Assembly: GCA_009843625.1 (NCBI GenBank)
Contig: VYDD01000347.1
Location: 8,285 to 15,558 of the forward strand
DNA length: 7,274 bases
Source of the DNA: Gammaproteobacteria bacterium
Lineage (GTDB): Bacteria > Gemmatimonadota > Gemmatimonadetes > Longimicrobiales > Gaopeijiaceae
Reading direction: 5' to 3'
Below are positions 5,945 through 7,274 of the stretch, in pieces. Positions within the stretch are counted from its first letter, which is position 1, and each line of letters opens with the position of its first letter. The position numbers and the translations under genes were made by a program. The notes under the pieces were generated by a model. It ran no database searches and was not told where the DNA came from. It saw only the letters and a program-made list of their open reading frames with translations.

Positions 5945-6469
5945 ATGGACAAAGCCCGCAAACAGGCCTTTACCGAGGATTTCAGGAACGAGGCGGAGAG
6001 CGCCGGCGCACTCTACCTGACCGACTTCACGGGGCTCGACGTCAAGTTGATGACGGTGCTCCGCCGCCGGATCCGCGAAAGCGGGGGTCGTTACCGGGTC
6101 GTCAAGAACCGGCTCGCCAAGCGGGCGTTCGACGACCTCGACCTTGGCGGGCTGGAACCCCACCTCTCCGGGCCGACCGGCATCGTGTTCGGCAAGACCG
6201 ATGCCGTGGAACCGGCGAAGGTGCTGGTCGATTTTGCGAAGGAGAACGCCGAGCGCCCCGCGTTCAAGGTGGGTGTGGTCGAAGGCAGGATCATCGGCGA
6301 GGAACAATTCCGCAAAGTGGCGGCACTCCCGGCGCGCGACGTGCTGATGGCGCAGCTGGCGGGCGCGCTCGAGGGTCCCATGGCGGCCTTCGTGGGCGCG
6401 CTCGAGGGCAAACTGCAGGAATTCGCCGGCCTTCTGGACGCACTGAGGGAGAAAATACAGGAAGACTGA
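5945..6469 (+). CDS. rplJ: 50S ribosomal protein L10
   Basis: A 174-residue protein that anchors the L7/L12 stalk. The N-terminal globular domain (about 1-130) binds 23S rRNA next to L11; LTDFTGLDV, LRRRIRESGGRYRVVKNRLAKRA and LSGPTGIVF are typical. The long C-terminal helix that docks L7/L12 dimers covers about 135-172 and shows an 11-residue periodicity in three units: 140-150 (GALEGPMAAFV), 151-161 (GALEGKLQEFA) and 162-172 (GLLDALREKIQ). By analogy with Thermus and Thermotoga L10, three units imply three L7/L12 dimers, whereas E. coli has two. Start ATG 5945 lies 3 bases after rplA with GGAG inside rplA. There is therefore no room directly upstream for the L10 leader that regulates rplJ in E. 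coli. Confidence 0.98.
   Translation: MDKARKQAFTEDFRNEAESAGALYLTDFTGLDVKLMTVLRRRIRESGGRYRVVKNRLAKRAFDDLDLGGLEPHLSGPTGIVFGKTDAVEPAKVLVDFAKENAERPAFKVGVVEGRIIGEEQFRKVAALPARDVLMAQLAGALEGPMAAFVGALEGKLQEFAGLLDALREKIQED
6362..6460 (+). repeat. 33-base (11-codon) internal repeat in the rplJ tail
   Basis: A 15-base sequence, GGGCGCGCTCGAGGG, occurs identically at 6361-6375 and 6394-6408, exactly 33 bases (11 codons) apart. A diverged third unit at protein level follows (codons 162-172). It marks the repeated L7/L12-docking segments of L10 helix 8. Confidence 0.7.
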
Positions 6470-6582
6470 GTCCGCGATGGCCGCGCTTGGCCGACGACAG
6501 CCGAAATGCGGGCGCGGACACGTGACGAGTCGAGTCACCAACTCCCGGCGGAGGCCGGGACCAATCAGGAGAAAGCAGCGAG
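6470..6582 (+). promoter_or_regulatory. Structured rplJ-rplL intergenic region with three consecutive hairpins
   Basis: Three perfect stems can be read in order. GTCCGCG (6470-6476) pairs with CGCGGAC (6513-6519), enclosing a smaller GGCC/GGCC hairpin (6479-6492). GTGAC (6522-6526) pairs with GTCAC (6534-6538). TCCCGG (6543-6548) pairs with CCGGGA (6555-6560), leaving CGGAGG in its loop. The rplL Shine-Dalgarno sequence AGGAG (6567-6571) comes just afterwards, outside the stems. No T-run is present, so termination is unlikely. L7/L12 is made in several-fold excess over L10, so an element here that boosts rplL translation, stabilises or cleaves the message, or binds L10-L12 would make sense. 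The role is inferred. Confidence 0.5.
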
Positions 6583-6960
6583 ATGGCGATCAATCAGCAG
6601 GAACTCCTCGATAGCATCGGCAACATGACGGTTCTCGAGCTCTCCGAGTTCGTGGACGCGTTCAAGGAGAAGTTCAACGTCACGGCCGCAGTGGCGGTCG
6701 GGCCGGCGGCCGCAGGTCCGGCGGAAGCCGAGGCCGAGGTCGAGGAACAGACCGAGTTCGACGTCGTTCTCGACAGCTTCGGCGCCAAGAAGATCCAGGT
6801 CATCAAGGTGGTTCGCGAAGTGACCAGTCTGGGGCTCAAGGAAGCCAAGGCGCTCGTCGACGGGGTTCCCAACGCGGTGAAGGAAGCCGTTTCCAGGGAC
6901 GAGGCGGAGCAGGTCAAGGCAAAGCTGGAGCAGGTGGGCGCGACGGTCACCGTCAAGTAG
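6583..6960 (+). CDS. rplL: 50S ribosomal protein L7/L12
   Basis: A 125-residue multicopy stalk protein that recruits and stimulates translational GTPases (EF-Tu, EF-G, IF2, RF3). The N-terminal dimerisation and L10-binding domain is about 1-33 (LLDSIGNMTVLELSEFVDAFKEKFNV). A flexible hinge rich in Ala, Gly, Pro and Glu runs about 34-55 (AAVAVGPAAAGPAEAEAEVEE). The C-terminal factor-binding domain covers about 56-125 (TEFDVVLDSFGAKKIQVIKVVREVTSLGLKEAKALVDGVP). Length is standard. ATG 6583 has AGGAG (6567-6571) upstream with an 11-base spacer. It lies 113 structured bases after rplJ and 196 bases before rpoB. Confidence 0.99.
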   Translation: MAINQQELLDSIGNMTVLELSEFVDAFKEKFNVTAAVAVGPAAAGPAEAEAEVEEQTEFDVVLDSFGAKKIQVIKVVREVTSLGLKEAKALVDGVPNAVKEAVSRDEAEQVKAKLEQVGATVTVK

Positions 6961-7156
6961 GTGCGGTCCCGCTCAAGCCTCCGGGCAGACGGGGTACGGT
7001 CGCGGCACGCCGTTCCTGGCGCCGCGCCGCCTGCCCTTCCCTCCGCGCGCGTATCGGCCGTCCCTCCGCGGGGACGCCCGGACGTCGTGAGGTGTTTTCC
7101 GTTCGACTTGCCGTGCCCGCCCTCCGGACAGGGTGCGGCCCAAAGGGGGAGTCCAG
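6961..7156 (+). promoter_or_regulatory. rplL-rpoB intergenic region: GC-rich, several weak hairpins, no gene
   Basis: I see no gene in these 196 bases. Possible stems are GGGCAG (6983-6988) with CTGCCC (7031-7036), CGTCCC (7059-7064) with GGGACG (7071-7076) around a 6-base loop, and CGCCCT (7118-7123) with AGGGTG (7130-7135, one G-U). TTTT at 7094-7097 is too far from the middle hairpin for a normal terminator. CCTCCG occurs four times (6978, 7040, 7063 and 7121). In E. coli the equivalent gap has a partial attenuator and an RNase III site that set rpoBC level; a similar job is possible but unproven. No clear promoter was found. Confidence 0.4.
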
Positions 7157-7274
7157 TTGGATAGTCGCGACGCCGCTCGACCCATCGTCAGTTTCGACAA
7201 GCTGGATTCGGTCATGCCGATGCCGAATCTGCTGGATGTGCAGCTCAAGTCCTTCGGCAAGCTGGTGTACGGCG
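7157..7274 (+). CDS. rpoB: RNA polymerase beta subunit, N-terminal fragment (runs off window)
   Basis: The first 39 codons of RpoB are present. The visible sequence ends PNLLDVQLKSFGKLVYG, matching the start of the beta protrusion domain in RpoB, where a '(L)(L/I)xxQLxSFxxF' pattern is near universal. The chosen start is TTG at 7157, six bases after the strong purine run GGGGGAG (7145-7151). The frame has a stop at 7088-7090; GTG 7133 and ATG 7214 are alternatives. GTG 7133 lacks a good Shine-Dalgarno sequence, and ATG 7214 would leave very little before the conserved region. RpoB with beta-prime (expected downstream) forms the catalytic core of RNA polymerase and is the target of rifampicin, although that region lies outside the window. 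Confidence 0.93.
   Translation, partial: MDSRDAARPIVSFDKLDSVMPMPNLLDVQLKSFGKLVYG

Noticed and set aside
4988..6541. Long minus-strand frame opposite rplK, rplA and rplJ (517 codons)
   Set aside because: Same reason: it covers three well-identified genes and shows no recognisable domain.
7059..7097. Intrinsic terminator between rplL and rpoB
   Set aside because: The hairpin at 7059-7076 is followed by 17 mixed bases before a run of only four T; this does not meet the usual terminator pattern.
6961..7164. 67-codon plus-strand frame between rplL and rpoB
   Set aside because: It begins right after the rplL stop, is Arg/Pro/Ser-rich, overlaps the rpoB start in another frame and looks like translated GC-rich spacer.
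1..7274. CRISPR array, insertion sequence, integrase, toxin-antitoxin or defence gene
   Set aside because: No evenly spaced repeats, transposase-like frames or terminal inverted repeats were found, and tRNA 3' ends show no duplicated attachment site in the window.

Overview
The window is a conserved housekeeping block from a high-GC bacterium, with every gene on the + strand. Gene content and protein character (a CysRS with HIGN in place of HIGH, C+ type L33, and a small domain upstream of cysS that I take to be DUF4783/NTF2-like) would fit Gemmatimonadota or a nearby phylum. That assignment is an inference; no 16S or phylogenetic test was possible here.

Layout: (1) bases 1-302 hold the 3' end of a small uncharacterised gene, followed by cysS (361-1821). 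(2) Bases 1863-2463 hold four tRNA genes in the order Thr(TGT), Tyr(GTA), Gly(TCC), Thr(GGT), the same order as E. coli thrU-tyrU-glyT-thrT. As in E. coli, they lead straight into an EF-Tu gene. A 232-base gene-free spacer separates the first tRNA from the second and carries inverted and direct repeats. (3) tuf-rpmG-secE-nusG (2530-4659) are tightly packed, with gaps of 4, 19 and 7 bases. (4) rplK-rplA-rplJ-rplL (4753-6960) encode L11, L1, L10 and L7/L12. (5) After a 196-base GC-rich gap, rpoB begins at 7157 with a TTG codon and runs off the end.

Functionally the genes form one translation, transcription and secretion module: CysRS and tRNAs supply aminoacyl-tRNA, EF-Tu delivers it, L33/L11/L1/L10/L12 build the 50S subunit and its factor-binding stalk, NusG couples RNA polymerase to ribosomes, SecE is part of the protein-export channel, and rpoB opens the RNA polymerase genes. 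I see no mobile element, CRISPR array, defence system, toxin or phage gene. The points worth a second look are in the non-coding parts: a rplJ-rplL spacer that can fold into three successive hairpins, a rplK-rplA spacer with a 7-bp hairpin and no close Shine-Dalgarno sequence for rplA, repeats in the tRNA spacer, and a triplicated 11-residue unit in the L10 tail. I found no evidence for a new biological system.
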